NCBI GenBank assembly: GCA_025210395.1
Contig: JAOARV010000033.1
Location: 1-53,916, forward strand
DNA: 53,916 bases
Direction: 5' to 3'
From: Marinisporobacter sp.
GTDB lineage: Bacteria; Bacillota; Clostridia; Peptostreptococcales; Thermotaleaceae
Positions 1-11,851 of this stretch are shown in pieces (position 1 is the stretch's first letter; each line of letters starts with the position of its first letter). The notes under the pieces are model-generated. The model saw nothing but the letters and a program-made list of their open reading frames with translations. It was not told where the DNA came from and searched no databases. The position numbers were made by a program, and so were the translations under genes.

Positions 1-576
1 ATGGAAGATGAGGATAATGCAGTAGTGCTTATGACACTACATAGTGCTAAGGGGCTAGAGTTTCCTGTTGTGTTCCTCGTAGGTATGGAAGAGCGAATTT
101 TCCCTAGTGGAAGATCATTAGAGGATGATAGTGGTTTAGAGGAAGAAAGAAGACTTTGCTATGTAGGAATTACGAGAGCTGAGGAAATACTATTTTTAAC
201 CCATGCAAAAATGAGGATGCTATATGGAAGAACCAATTATAATCCTATGTCTAGATTTATCGATGAAATAGCAGATGAGTTGATTGATCGAGATAAGGAA
301 GAAATGATGAAAAGAGATCAAATGGTTTTTGCACCTGCAAAAGGAATTTATAGAGGGGTCAGTATGAATAGTCCTACGAATACGATAGAAAAGAGTACTA
401 GCACCACAGGCTCAAAGGAAGCAAAACCTGGTAGTAAAGTAAAACATGATAAATTCGGCATAGGCACGATTATTTCAGTGAAGCAAAAAGGGAAAGACAC
501 AGAACTAACCATTGCTTTCGATAACGCTGGGATTAAGAAGCTTATTAAGGGGTATGCACCTATTACGGTTTTATAG
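1..576 (+). CDS. pcrA: ATP-dependent DNA helicase PcrA/UvrD, C-terminal part
   Basis: This is the 3' end of a superfamily 1A 3'-5' helicase acting in DNA repair and replication-transcription conflict. The left window edge cuts the gene, and the ATG at position 1 is an internal Met codon rather than a demonstrated start. Helicase motif V is seen as [17 protein letters not shown] near residues 12-28 and motif VI as [10 protein letters not shown] near 53-62. The last ~45 residues ([14 protein letters not shown] onward) form the Tudor-like tail typical of PcrA, which in Bacillus contacts RNA polymerase. It ends 15 bp before ligA, so the two are probably co-transcribed, as pcrA-ligA are in many Firmicutes. 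UvrD versus PcrA is decided only by the Gram-positive context and the tail. Confidence 0.93.
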   Translation: MEDEDNAVVLMTLHSAKGLEFPVVFLVGMEERIFPSGRSLEDDSGLEEERRLCYVGITRAEEILFLTHAKMRMLYGRTNYNPMSRFIDEIADELIDRDKEEMMKRDQMVFAPAKGIYRGVSMNSPTNTIEKSTSTTGSKEAKPGSKVKHDKFGIGTIISVKQKGKDTELTIAFDNAGIKKLIKGYAPITVL

Positions 577-2589
<2,013 letters not shown>

Positions 2590-2590
2590 G

Positions 2591-2624
2591 AAGAAAGGTG
2601 CTTAAAAGGCATCTTTCTTTTTTT
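2591..2624 (+). terminator. Rho-independent terminator after ligA
   Basis: An 11-bp stem (AAGAAAGGTGC with GCATCTTTCTT, one G-U pair) and a 7-base loop are followed by a run of T. It closes the pcrA-ligA transcript. Confidence 0.85.
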
Positions 2625-2707
2625 GTGCAGTGAAAAAGTTATCATGAATGGGACAAGATTGCATAGAATGTAACAAGGTAATAAAAAAGTAAAGGGGGTT
2701 TGAAGGT

Positions 2708-3628
2708 TTGGGCAGATTTATTTTAAATAGAGTTTTTTCCATGATGATTACTTTATTACTTGTCATTACCATTACCTTTGTTTTGATGCATGCCATACCA
2801 GGGGGACCATTTACAAGAGAGAAGGCATTACCACCTGCTGTTATGAAAGCTTTAGAAGCTAAATATAATTTAGATCAACCATTACATAAGCAATACTTAG
2901 ATTATTTAGGTGGAGTTATAAAGGGGGATTTAGGACCTTCCTTTCAACGAACAGGAGTTACTGTGAATAAATTAATCGAAGAAGGATTTCCTGTTTCTGC
3001 AAAAATAGGAGGATTGTCTGTATTATTAGTTTTATTATTAGGGATTCCAATAGGAATGATTTCAGCATTAAAACAAGATAAATGGCAGGATCGGCTAGCT
3101 ATGTTTTTTGCAACTTTAGGAGTAACCATCCCAAGCTTTGTATTGGGAACTCTGATCATTTATATTTTTAGTTCAAAGCTAGGAGTCCTTCCTTCCTATG
3201 GACTAAAAACACCTAAGCATTTCATAGGACCTGTTATTGCTTTAAGTGGATTTTCTCTTTCCTTTGTAGCAAGACTTACTCGGTCTAGTATGCTTGAGGT
3301 GATGCAGCAGGATTATATAAGGACTGCAAGAGCAAAGGGACTTTCAGAATTTGTTGTAGTAGGAAAGCATGCACTAAAGAATGCATTGATTCCTGTTGTG
3401 AGTTATGTAGGACCTTTAGTTGCAGCTATTCTTACAGGTTCTTTTGTAGTAGAAAGAATCTTTGCCGTCCCTGGAATGGGGAAACATTTTGTTGAAAGTG
3501 TTGGAAATCGAGATTATACGGTGCTTATGGGTATGACCATATTTTATGCTATATTTTTAGTGATCATGGTTTTAGTTGTAGATATTGCCTATGGTTTCAT
3601 TGACCCAAGAATAAAAATGGATGAATAG
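2708..3628 (+). CDS. oppB: Oligopeptide ABC transporter permease OppB (copy 1)
   Basis: First of two membrane permeases of an Opp/Dpp-type peptide importer. About six hydrophobic segments are visible. The cytoplasmic EAA coupling loop reads DYIRTARAKGLSEF near residues 200-213, and the family C-terminal motif DPRIKMDE is present. The start is TTG at 2708 with the AAAGGGGG ribosome site just upstream; the equivalent start in copy 2 also gives MGRF. It heads an oppBCDFA operon and is very similar along its whole length to the protein at 8953-9873. Peptide is the family substrate; dipeptides or nickel are alternatives that sequence alone cannot exclude. Confidence 0.93.
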   Translation: MGRFILNRVFSMMITLLLVITITFVLMHAIPGGPFTREKALPPAVMKALEAKYNLDQPLHKQYLDYLGGVIKGDLGPSFQRTGVTVNKLIEEGFPVSAKIGGLSVLLVLLLGIPIGMISALKQDKWQDRLAMFFATLGVTIPSFVLGTLIIYIFSSKLGVLPSYGLKTPKHFIGPVIALSGFSLSFVARLTRSSMLEVMQQDYIRTARAKGLSEFVVVGKHALKNALIPVVSYVGPLVAAILTGSFVVERIFAVPGMGKHFVESVGNRDYTVLMGMTIFYAIFLVIMVLVVDIAYGFIDPRIKMDE

Positions 3629-3640
3629 GGAGGTGTACCA

Positions 3641-4555
3641 GTGAAGATTGCACAAACTATGTGGCATCCAATTGATAGACATGATAGAGAAAAAGAAAAA
3701 ATAGTTCGTCCAAGTATGACTTATTGGCAGGATGCTTGGAGAAGGCTTAAAAAGAATAAATTAGCTATGCTAGGACTTGTAATGATTTTTTTGATCTTTG
3801 CTTTAGCCATTGTGGGACCTTTATTTTCTCCCTATAGCTATTCGGATCAAAATCTTTTAAGAGGAAATGAAGGACCAAGTATTGACCATTGGTTTGGAAC
3901 AGATGCTCATGGAAGGGATCTTTATGTACGGGTTTTGTATGGGGCTAGGATATCCTTGATGGTTGCTGTTATTGCAACTTTAGTAAACTTTATCATAGGT
4001 GTTCTTTATGGAGGCATTTCAGGATATCTAGGTGGAAGAGTTGATAATATTATGATGCGAATTGTGGATATTATTTCGACTATTCCTTTGGTATTGTATG
4101 CGATTATTTTGATGGTTGTAGTAGGTTCGGGACTAAAGAGTATTATCATTACCTTAGGAACTATTTACTGGGTAAAAATGGCAAGGATTGTCCGTGGACA
4201 AATATTAAGCCTCAAAGAACAGGAATATGTATTAGCAGCAAAAACATTAGGGGCTAGTACCTGGAGAATTCTTTATAGGCATCTGATTCCTAATGCCATG
4301 GGAGTTATTATTGTTACTATGACTATGCAGATACCAAGTGCTATTTTTACAGAGTCTTTTTTAAGCTTTATAGGTCTTGGTGTGTCAGCACCTATGTCTT
4401 CTTGGGGGTCATTAGCTAGTGATTCATTAGGAGGGTTACGCTCTTACCCTTATCAGCTTTTCTTTCCATCAGCAGCTATTTGTATTACTATGCTTGCCTT
4501 TAATTTCTTGGGAGATGGTTTAAGAGATGCATTAGATCCACGACTTCGTAAATAG
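3641..4555 (+). CDS. oppC: Oligopeptide ABC transporter permease OppC (copy 1)
   Basis: Second permease subunit, pairing with OppB to form the translocation channel. A hydrophilic N-terminus is followed by a membrane segment at about residues 40-62, the conserved HWFGTDAHGRDLYVRVLYGA stretch typical of the OppC/DppC N-terminal region, several more membrane segments, and the EAA loop EYVLAAKTLGASTWRI. The protein ends in DGLRDALDPRLRK, as expected for the family. The start is GTG at 3641, 6 bases after GGGAGGTG. It lies 12 bp after oppB and 15 bp before oppD. Its closest match here is the second copy at 9889-10812. Confidence 0.94.
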   Translation: MKIAQTMWHPIDRHDREKEKIVRPSMTYWQDAWRRLKKNKLAMLGLVMIFLIFALAIVGPLFSPYSYSDQNLLRGNEGPSIDHWFGTDAHGRDLYVRVLYGARISLMVAVIATLVNFIIGVLYGGISGYLGGRVDNIMMRIVDIISTIPLVLYAIILMVVVGSGLKSIIITLGTIYWVKMARIVRGQILSLKEQEYVLAAKTLGASTWRILYRHLIPNAMGVIIVTMTMQIPSAIFTESFLSFIGLGVSAPMSSWGSLASDSLGGLRSYPYQLFFPSAAICITMLAFNFLGDGLRDALDPRLRK

Positions 4556-4570
4556 AAAGGAGGAAAAGGA

Positions 4571-5593
4571 ATGCGCAAAAGAATATTGGAAGTAAAAAAC
4601 CTGTATACCTCCTTCTTTACCCATGTAGGAGAAGTGAAGGCGATAAGAGGTGTAAGCTTTCATTTAGATAAAGGAGAAGCTATTGGATTAGTTGGAGAAT
4701 CTGGAAGCGGAAAGAGTGTTACTTCCATGTCTATTATGAGATTACTTCAATATCCAGGAAAAATTACAGAGGGTGAGATGACTTTTAAAGATCAAAATAT
4801 TCGAAAGCTTTCAGAAAGAGAAATGCAAAGCATTAGAGGAAATGAAATCGCTATGATCTTTCAAGATCCAATGACTTCGTTAAATCCTGTATATACAGTA
4901 GGCAATCAGATCATAGAAGCCATCAGGAAGCATCAAAAGCTATCTAAAAAAGAAGCAAGACAAAAAGCAATAGAAATGCTAAAAATTGTTGGCATTCCAT
5001 CTCCTGAAAAGCGGATGGATAACTATCCTCATGAATTTAGTGGGGGAATGAGACAAAGGGCTATGATTGCTATGGCACTTTCTTGTGAACCGAGTTTACT
5101 TATAGCAGATGAACCAACTACAGCACTTGATGTTACCATACAGGCACAAATTTTAGAGCTTATGAAGGAGTTAAAAGAAAAAATCAATACATCTATTATT
5201 TTGATTACTCATGATTTAGGGGTTGTCGCAGATGTATGCAGTAGAATCCTTGTTATGTATGGAGGACTCATTATGGAAGAAGGAACGACGGAGCAGATTT
5301 TTTATAATCCAAAGCATCCTTATACCTGCGGCTTATTAAAATCTATTCCAAGACTTGATTTAGGACAAAAAGAGAGATTAGTTCCTATAGAGGGAACCCC
5401 ACCAGATTTACTAAAGCCACCGAAAGGCTGTCCCTTTGCAGATCGATGTTCTTATACCATGAAAATATGTGAAGAAGTAAAGCCCCCTTATTTTGAAGTA
5501 GGAGAAAATCATCGTTGTATGTGTTGGTTATTACATGAAGATGCTCCTGCTATTGAAGTGGATACGGGTGTTATGAGGGGGAGGGAGTCATGA
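4571..5593 (+). CDS. oppD: Oligopeptide ABC transporter ATPase OppD (copy 1)
   Basis: Cytoplasmic ATPase that powers the importer with OppF. Walker A is GESGSGKS near residue 42, the Q-loop is MIFQDP, the signature is FSGGMRQR, Walker B is [12 protein letters not shown], and the switch His lies in ILITHDLG. The C-terminal oligopeptide/dipeptide domain carries clustered cysteines ([14 protein letters not shown], later HRCMCW). Related DppD proteins use such cysteines to hold an iron-sulfur cluster, so one may be present here (inference). The ATG follows AAAGGAGG. The stop overlaps the oppF start as ATGA, implying coupled translation. Confidence 0.95.
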   Translation: MRKRILEVKNLYTSFFTHVGEVKAIRGVSFHLDKGEAIGLVGESGSGKSVTSMSIMRLLQYPGKITEGEMTFKDQNIRKLSEREMQSIRGNEIAMIFQDPMTSLNPVYTVGNQIIEAIRKHQKLSKKEARQKAIEMLKIVGIPSPEKRMDNYPHEFSGGMRQRAMIAMALSCEPSLLIADEPTTALDVTIQAQILELMKELKEKINTSIILITHDLGVVADVCSRILVMYGGLIMEEGTTEQIFYNPKHPYTCGLLKSIPRLDLGQKERLVPIEGTPPDLLKPPKGCPFADRCSYTMKICEEVKPPYFEVGENHRCMCWLLHEDAPAIEVDTGVMRGRES

Positions 5594-6591
5594 ATAAAAC
5601 TAGTTTAAGATTTTACAAAAATAAGAATAATTTATTAGAAATAAAAGATTTAAAAAAATACTTTCCTATTAAAAAAGGTTTTTTGGCAAATAAAATACAG
5701 TATGTAAAAGCAGTCGACAATATAAGCTTTCATATAAAAAAAGGGGAGACCCTGGGGCTTGTAGGAGAATCAGGCTGTGGGAAATCTACTACAGGAAGAA
5801 CCATTATTCGTTTATATGAGCCGACAGATGGGAAAATCTTCTTTGATGGGGTAGATATTAGTAACTTATCAGAGAAGGAGCTTCAGCCGATTCGAAACAA
5901 AATACAGATGATTTTTCAAGATCCATATGCTTGTTTAAATAGTCGTATGACGGTTGGAGATATTATTGGTGAAGCCTTAGATATTCACAATTTAGCATCA
6001 GGAAAACAAAGAACAGAAATAATTCATGATTTGTTGTCAAAGGTGGGACTAAATCCTGATCATGCCATAAGATATCCCCATGAATTTAGTGGGGGACAAA
6101 GACAGCGTATAGGTATTGCTAGAGCTTTAGCTGTAAAACCAGAGTTTATTATATGCGATGAACCTATATCAGCTCTTGATGTTTCTATACAAGCACAAGT
6201 AGTGAATATGTTAGGAGATTTGCAAGAAGAGCTAGGTTTGACTTATTTGTTTATCGCCCATGACCTTTCTATGGTTCGGTATATATCAGATCGTATAGGG
6301 GTCATGTACTTAGGTCAGTTAGTAGAGATAGCAGGTAGTGATGAAATTTTTGAAAATCCAGCACACCCTTATACGAAGGCTTTATTATCGGCTATTCCCA
6401 TTCCAGACCCAGATCAATCAAAGATAAGAAAAAGAATTTTATTAGAAGGGGATGTGCCTAGTCCCATCAATCCACCTAATGGATGTAGGTTCTGTACAAG
6501 ATGTGCTTATGCTACAAAAAAATGCTCAGAAATAGAACCTGTGATGAAGGATATAGGAAGTGGACATATGGCATCTTGTCATCTTTTATAA
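5590..6591 (+). CDS. oppF: Oligopeptide ABC transporter ATPase OppF (copy 1)
   Basis: Second ATPase of the Opp importer. It has Walker [10 protein letters not shown], signature FSGGQRQR, Walker [13 protein letters not shown] and switch FIAHDLS, then the C-terminal motif [12 protein letters not shown] ending in HMASCHLL. The N-terminus ([11 protein letters not shown]) is typical of OppF/DppF. The start overlaps the oppD stop by four bases. The first ~15 residues are longer than in copy 2 (11851-12831), which begins nearer the conserved LLE. The downstream 114-bp gap before oppA contains no terminator-like hairpin, so oppA probably belongs to the same transcript. Confidence 0.95.
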   Translation: MNKTSLRFYKNKNNLLEIKDLKKYFPIKKGFLANKIQYVKAVDNISFHIKKGETLGLVGESGCGKSTTGRTIIRLYEPTDGKIFFDGVDISNLSEKELQPIRNKIQMIFQDPYACLNSRMTVGDIIGEALDIHNLASGKQRTEIIHDLLSKVGLNPDHAIRYPHEFSGGQRQRIGIARALAVKPEFIICDEPISALDVSIQAQVVNMLGDLQEELGLTYLFIAHDLSMVRYISDRIGVMYLGQLVEIAGSDEIFENPAHPYTKALLSAIPIPDPDQSKIRKRILLEGDVPSPINPPNGCRFCTRCAYATKKCSEIEPVMKDIGSGHMASCHLL

Positions 6592-6705
6592 GTATAGTTT
6601 TGTTAGTTTTATAGTTAATTTATGATGATTCTTATAGATAGGAGGTGAAGGAAGTACTAAAAGTTATATATTACTTTGTAGATTTAAAAAGGGGAGGGAA
6701 TAGAA

Positions 6706-8361
6706 ATGTTAAAGAAATTTTTTGCTGTATTTTTAGTAGCTGTATTAATCGTTACAGTTTTTACAGGTTGTGGAGCTAGTAATGAAAAGGAGCAAACAGA
6801 GGAGCCTAAAGAGGAGCAAGAAGAAGTAAAAGATGTAGCTACTCTTAGATGGAATATAGGTTCAGAGCCTAAAACCATTGATCCACAGCTAAATAGTGCT
6901 GCTGATGGAGGGCATGTCATTAACAATACTTTCGAAGGATTAATGAGAGAGATTGATGGAAAACTTATTCCTGCTATGGCAGAAAGCTATGATGTATCAG
7001 AAGATGGGCTTACATATACTTTTCATCTAAGAGATGCAAAATGGTCAGATGGAGAGCCAGTAAAGGCTCAAGACTTTGAATATGCTTGGAAAAGAGCATT
7101 AGATCCTAATCTAGTTCCAGAACCAGCTGAATATGCATTCCAATTATTTTATATAAAGGGTGCACAGGATGCTTATGAAGGAAAAGAAAAGCTTGAGGAT
7201 GTAGCTATTTCCTGTAAAGATGAAAAAACAATAGAGGTAACGCTGAATGCACCAACACCTTATTTTCTTAGTTTAACGGCATTTTACACTTATATGCCAG
7301 TAAGGAAAGATATGGTAGAAAAAGATCCAGAAAACTGGGCTAGAAATCCTGAATATGCAGTTTCTAATGGTCCTTTTGTTGTAGAGGATTATATTATGGG
7401 AGATAGAATTGTTTTTAAGAAAAATGAAAACTATTGGAATAAAGATCAGGTGAAAATTGATAAAATTGAAGGTTTAATGATTGTAGAAGAGTCCACGGCA
7501 CTAACGGCTTATGAAGCAGGAGAATTAGAGGTGGATGATCATATTCCTGTACAAGAAATACCAAGACTTACAAAAAATGATCCTACCTTTAGTATATGGC
7601 CAGAAGTAGGAACTTACTATTTCATATTTAATGTAGAAAAACCGCCAGTAAATGATATAAAGGTGAGACGTGCATTAACCCTTGCAATTGATAGAAAAGC
7701 CATTTGTGAAAAAATTGCAAAGGGGGGAGAATTACCAGCTACAGGATTTACTCCTCCAGGATTATTAGATGCAAAGGGAGAAGAATTTCAAAAGAATGCA
7801 GGAGATTATGGAATCAATCCAAATGCAGCCAATATAGAAGAAGCTAAAAAATTATTAGCAGAAGCTGGATACCCTGAGGGAAAGGGATTCCCAGAAGTGA
7901 CAGTTATTTATAATACACTAGAAAGACATAAAGCTATTTGTGAAGCCATTCAAGAAATGTGGAAGCAAAATCTTGGGATAGAAGTAAAACTTCAAAACCA
8001 AGAGTGGGCAGTGTTTCAGGATGCAAGACATCATGGAAACTTCCAAATTGCTAGAGCTGGTTGGTTAGGAGATTATGCTGATCCTATGACTATGCTTGAT
8101 TTATGGTTATCTTATTCAGGAAATAATGATTGTCAATGGAATAATCCTGAGTATGATAAGTTGATTGAAGACTCCAAATTAAAAACAGGAGAAGCAAGAT
8201 TTGAGCTTCTCTATAAAGCGCAAGATTTAATGATGGATACAAATATTGTATTACCTATTTATTATTACACAAGACCGCAATTGGTTAAAGAGTATGTGAA
8301 AAATTGGGAAAAAACAAAAATGGGTCATTGGTTCTTCGGAAATGCAGAAATAGAACAATAA
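6706..8361 (+). CDS. oppA: Oligopeptide-binding lipoprotein OppA (copy 1)
   Basis: Extracellular substrate-binding lipoprotein that delivers peptide to OppBC. A type II signal peptide ends in the lipobox VFTGC, making Cys22 the likely lipidated residue, followed by an acidic linker rich in Glu. The SBP_bac_5 domain runs from about residue 45 to the end, with PKTIDPQLNSAADGGHVINN near its start and LRDAKWSDGEPVKAQDF as the family signature. The 551-residue length is normal. The gene is last in the operon and preceded by GGGGAGGG. A strong hairpin terminator follows. The similarity to 13019-14638 is high but lower than between the permease copies. Confidence 0.95.
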   Translation: MLKKFFAVFLVAVLIVTVFTGCGASNEKEQTEEPKEEQEEVKDVATLRWNIGSEPKTIDPQLNSAADGGHVINNTFEGLMREIDGKLIPAMAESYDVSEDGLTYTFHLRDAKWSDGEPVKAQDFEYAWKRALDPNLVPEPAEYAFQLFYIKGAQDAYEGKEKLEDVAISCKDEKTIEVTLNAPTPYFLSLTAFYTYMPVRKDMVEKDPENWARNPEYAVSNGPFVVEDYIMGDRIVFKKNENYWNKDQVKIDKIEGLMIVEESTALTAYEAGELEVDDHIPVQEIPRLTKNDPTFSIWPEVGTYYFIFNVEKPPVNDIKVRRALTLAIDRKAICEKIAKGGELPATGFTPPGLLDAKGEEFQKNAGDYGINPNAANIEEAKKLLAEAGYPEGKGFPEVTVIYNTLERHKAICEAIQEMWKQNLGIEVKLQNQEWAVFQDARHHGNFQIARAGWLGDYADPMTMLDLWLSYSGNNDCQWNNPEYDKLIEDSKLKTGEARFELLYKAQDLMMDTNIVLPIYYYTRPQLVKEYVKNWEKTKMGHWFFGNAEIEQ

Positions 8362-8371
8362 AAATTAAAAA

Positions 8372-8424
8372 AAATAGATAAAAAGAGAATTCTTTTAGGA
8401 AAAGAATTCTCTTTTTATCTATTT
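8372..8424. terminator. Perfect 25-bp palindromic terminator after first opp operon
   Basis: The left arm 8372-8396 pairs perfectly with 8400-8424 around a 3-base loop. The core reads AAAAAGAGAATTC / GAATTCTCTTTTT. The arms carry A and T tracts, so it can terminate transcription in either direction. Confidence 0.88.
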
Positions 8425-8952
8425 GAAAGCTATCTATACATTAACAAGTTGTATCTTGAAGTTGTTGATGGATAGATAGATAGTATTAAGAAATATAGAA
8501 TATGAAGAAAAATGAAAGAAATAATATGTGATCATGCAGAAAAAACGAACGAAAGGAAAAATAAAAAAAGATGATATTAGAATAAATTAATAAATGTACA
8601 AAAATATAAAAAAATAGAATCTATATCTCAGGTATCAATATAAGGGTACACAAATAAAATGTAGTGAAATCAACGCATGTACAAAATGTTACAAATAGTT
8701 AAGAAATAGAATTGGAGGAATTGGTTGAATTATCTAAAAAATTAAGCTATTATATATAACATATACGACAATATCCGACAATATTCAACAAAATAACTTA
8801 TCTGAAAAATGAATGATGGAATATTGATTGGCTCAAACTATGATAAAAGATATTTTAATAGAAAAATGATAAACAGGAGGTGTAGGAAGAGAAAGTTTAT
8901 AAAAAATAAAGAGCTTATATAGAATTTAAATTTTTAAAGGAGTGTGAAAAAT
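8425..8952. other. Gene-free leader of second opp operon
   Basis: About 530 AT-rich bases without a credible ORF. It holds the three 10-bp-spaced Spo0A-like motifs at 8764-8790 and an isolated AGGAGGTG at 8875-8882, about 70 bases before the oppB start. A similar isolated ribosome-site-like motif occurs upstream of both oppA genes (6640-6648 and 12945-12953). No known riboswitch was recognised. Confidence 0.6.
8764..8790 (+). promoter_or_regulatory. Three phased Spo0A-box-like direct repeats
   Basis: TACGACA (8764), TCCGACA (8774) and TTCAACA (8784) each differ by one base from the 0A-box core TTCGACA and start exactly 10 bp apart, one helical turn. They lie about 160 bp upstream of the second opp operon. 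Opp permeases are sporulation-linked (spo0K in Bacillus), so Spo0A control is plausible, but binding is inferred only from the motif. Confidence 0.4.
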
Positions 8953-9873
8953 GTGGGTAGATTTATTGCCAATAGACTCGTTTCTATGATTATTACGCTA
9001 TTATTAGTCATTACTATTACTTTTGGCTTAATGCATGCCATACCAGGAGGACCTTTTACTAGAGAAAAGGCATTACCTCCAGCAGTGATCAAAGCCTTAG
9101 AAGCAAAATACAATCTTGATCAACCATTATGGAAACAGTACGTAGATTATTTAGGAGGCGTCATCAAAGGAGATTTAGGACCATCCTTTCAGCGTACAGG
9201 TGTAACGGTAAATGAGCTTATAGAAAAGGGATTCCCTGTTTCTGCTAGAATTGGTGGACTAGCAGTGTTTCTTGTACTCCTTTTAGGTGTACCCATTGGG
9301 ATTATTTCAGCACTGAAGCAAAATAGATGGCAGGATCAATTGGCTATGTTTTTCGCAACATTAGGTGTGACCATTCCAAGCTTTGTATTAGGAACATTGA
9401 TTATTTATGTATTCAGTTCAAAACTCGGGGTACTTCCTTCCTTTGGACTAAAGAGTTGGAAGCATTATATAGGACCAGTTATAGCTCTAAGTGGATTTTC
9501 TCTTTCTTTTGTTGCAAGATTAACTCGTTCTAGTATGCTTGAGGTGCTTCAACAGGATTATATAAGAACAGCAAGAGCAAAAGGACTTCCTGAATTTGTT
9601 GTAATCGGAAAACATGCTTTAAAGAATGCATTAATTCCTGTTGTAACTTATGTAGGACCCCTTGTTGCAGCAATCCTTACAGGGTCCTTCGTAGTAGAAA
9701 GAATCTTTGCGATCCCTGGCATGGGAAAACATTTCGTAGAAAGCGTTGGAAACCGTGATTATACAGTACTCATGGGTATGACTATATTTTATGCAATATT
9801 TTTAGTCGTTATGGTATTAGTAGTAGATGTGGCATATGGATTTATTGACCCAAGAATTAAAATTGATGAATAG
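8953..9873 (+). CDS. oppB: Oligopeptide ABC transporter permease OppB (copy 2)
   Basis: Paralogue of the permease at 2708-3628, differing only at scattered positions over 306 residues. The EAA loop is DYIRTARAKGLPEF and the C-terminus DPRIKIDE. The preferred start is GTG at 8953 (MGRFIANRL): it lies 10 bases after AAAGGAG, while the upstream GTG at 8944 is only 1 base from that site, and 8953 matches the start of copy 1. It heads the second complete oppBCDFA operon. Whether the two importers differ in peptide preference must rest on their OppA proteins. Confidence 0.93.
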   Translation: MGRFIANRLVSMIITLLLVITITFGLMHAIPGGPFTREKALPPAVIKALEAKYNLDQPLWKQYVDYLGGVIKGDLGPSFQRTGVTVNELIEKGFPVSARIGGLAVFLVLLLGVPIGIISALKQNRWQDQLAMFFATLGVTIPSFVLGTLIIYVFSSKLGVLPSFGLKSWKHYIGPVIALSGFSLSFVARLTRSSMLEVLQQDYIRTARAKGLPEFVVIGKHALKNALIPVVTYVGPLVAAILTGSFVVERIFAIPGMGKHFVESVGNRDYTVLMGMTIFYAIFLVVMVLVVDVAYGFIDPRIKIDE

Positions 9874-9888
9874 GAAGGAGATGAAGAA

Positions 9889-10812
9889 ATGGAACTAAAT
9901 AAGATTTCACAGGAACTGTGGCAGCCTATTGGAGCAAATGATCGACAAAAAGAAAAAATTGCTCGTCCAAGTATGACTTATTGGCAGGATGCTTGGAGAA
10001 GGCTTAGGAAAAATAAATTGGCCATGCTAGGACTTTTTATGATTGTGATTATTTTTGCTTTAGCCATTGCAGGACCCTGGTTTTCTTCATATACCTATTC
10101 AGAGCAGAATCTTTTAAGGGGGAATGAAGGACCAAGTGTGGAGCATTGGTTTGGGACAGATGCTCATGGTAGAGATTTATTTGTAAGAGTTTTATATGGA
10201 GCAAGAATATCTCTAGCTGTTGCGGTTATTGCAACCTTAGTAAACTTTTGTATAGGTGTTGTTTATGGAGGAATTTCAGGATATATGGGTGGAAAGGTTG
10301 ACAATATTATGATGCGGATTGTAGATGTTATTTCAACCATTCCATTAGTACTATATGCGATTATTTTGATGGTTGTAATCGGTTCTGGACTAAAAAGTAT
10401 CATTATTACCTTGGGAACTATTTATTGGGTGAAAATGGCAAGGATTGTTCGTGGACAAGTCTTAAGCTTGAAAGAACAAGAATATGTACTTGCCGCAAAA
10501 ACATTAGGGGCAAGTACCTGGAGAATATTATTAAGACATTTAATTCCAAATGCTATGGGAGTTATTATTGTAACCATGACTATGCAGATACCAAGTGCCA
10601 TCTTTACAGAGTCATTTTTAAGCTTTATAGGTCTTGGTGTATCAGCACCTATGTCTTCATGGGGGTCATTAGCTAGTGATTCATTAGGGGGACTTCGTTC
10701 TTACCCTTATCAGCTCTTCTTTCCATCAGCAGCTATTTGTATTACTATGCTCGCCTTTAACTTCTTAGGTGATGGTTTAAGAGATGCATTAGATCCACGT
10801 CTTCGTAAATAA
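9889..10812 (+). CDS. oppC: Oligopeptide ABC transporter permease OppC (copy 2)
   Basis: Second permease of the second Opp importer. It shows the same features as copy 1: cytoplasmic N-terminus, first membrane segment near residues 42-65, conserved HWFGTDAHGRDLFVRVLYGA stretch, EAA loop EYVLAAKTLGASTWRI and terminal DALDPRLRK. The ATG has GGAAGGAGA 6-7 bases upstream. The C-terminal third is almost identical to copy 1 even at nucleotide level, more so than the N-terminus, which could reflect purifying selection or gene conversion. Confidence 0.94.
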   Translation: MELNKISQELWQPIGANDRQKEKIARPSMTYWQDAWRRLRKNKLAMLGLFMIVIIFALAIAGPWFSSYTYSEQNLLRGNEGPSVEHWFGTDAHGRDLFVRVLYGARISLAVAVIATLVNFCIGVVYGGISGYMGGKVDNIMMRIVDVISTIPLVLYAIILMVVIGSGLKSIIITLGTIYWVKMARIVRGQVLSLKEQEYVLAAKTLGASTWRILLRHLIPNAMGVIIVTMTMQIPSAIFTESFLSFIGLGVSAPMSSWGSLASDSLGGLRSYPYQLFFPSAAICITMLAFNFLGDGLRDALDPRLRK

Positions 10813-10828
10813 GAAAGAGGTGAAAATC

Positions 10829-11851
10829 ATGAAAAATGAAAAAATATTAGAAGTAAAAGATCTTTATACCTCTTTCTTTACCCATGTAGGGGAAGTAAAA
10901 GCCATAAGAGGTGTAAGCTTTCATTTAGATAAAGGAGAAGCTATTGGAATCGTTGGAGAATCAGGAAGCGGAAAAAGTGTTACGTCCATGTCTACTATGA
11001 AGCTTCTTCAGTACCCTGGAAAAATTGTAGGAGGAGAAATAACCTTCAAAGGAAAAGATATTGTCAATATGCCTGAAAAGGAAATGCAACAGATTCGAGG
11101 AAATGAAATGGCAATGATCTTTCAAGACCCTATGACTTCACTAAACCCTGTATATACTGTAGGAGATCAGATTATGGAGGCTATTAGGCACCATCAGGGA
11201 TTAAATAAGAAGCAAGCTAGAGAAAAAGCTATAGAAATGCTCAAGCTTGTTGGGATTCCATCCCCTGAAAAACGGGTAGACAATTATCCACATGAATTTA
11301 GTGGAGGAATGAGACAAAGGGCTATGATTGCTATGGCACTTTCTTGTGAACCAAACTTACTCATAGCAGATGAACCAACTACAGCGCTGGATGTTACCAT
11401 ACAAGCACAAATTTTAGAACTTATGAAAGAATTAAAAGAAAAAATCAATACATCTATTATTTTGATTACCCATGATTTGGGTGTTGTTGCAGATGTTTGT
11501 ACGCGAATTATCGTTATGTATGGTGGGCTTATTATGGAAGAAGGAACTACAGACCAAATTTTTTATAATCCAAAGCATCCTTATACTATGGGATTATTAA
11601 AATCCATTCCAAGACTTGATTTAGGTGAAAAACAAAGGCTTGTTCCAATAGAAGGAACACCACCAGATTTGTTAAATCCACCAAAGGGATGTCCTTTTGC
11701 AGACAGATGTCCCTATGCTATGAAAATATGTCAAGAAATGAAGCCACCTTATTTTGAAGAAGAAAAAAATCATCGTTCTATGTGTTGGCTTCTTCATAAA
11801 GATGCTCCTCAAGTTCAAGTAGATACAGGTGTAAAGAGGGGGAGAATATAA
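10829..11851 (+). CDS. oppD: Oligopeptide ABC transporter ATPase OppD (copy 2)
   Basis: ATPase subunit with Walker [10 protein letters not shown]-loop MIFQDP, signature FSGGMRQR, Walker [13 protein letters not shown] and ILITHDLG. The C-terminal cysteine pattern is kept in CPFADRCPYAMKIC, but the later HRCMCW of copy 1 has become HRSMCW, losing one cysteine. The start chosen is the ATG at 10829, 8 bases after AGAAAGAGG; an in-frame GTG at 10820 overlaps that ribosome site and is unlikely. The TAA stop shares one base with the ATG of oppF. Confidence 0.95.
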   Translation: MKNEKILEVKDLYTSFFTHVGEVKAIRGVSFHLDKGEAIGIVGESGSGKSVTSMSTMKLLQYPGKIVGGEITFKGKDIVNMPEKEMQQIRGNEMAMIFQDPMTSLNPVYTVGDQIMEAIRHHQGLNKKQAREKAIEMLKLVGIPSPEKRVDNYPHEFSGGMRQRAMIAMALSCEPNLLIADEPTTALDVTIQAQILELMKELKEKINTSIILITHDLGVVADVCTRIIVMYGGLIMEEGTTDQIFYNPKHPYTMGLLKSIPRLDLGEKQRLVPIEGTPPDLLNPPKGCPFADRCPYAMKICQEMKPPYFEEEKNHRSMCWLLHKDAPQVQVDTGVKRGRI

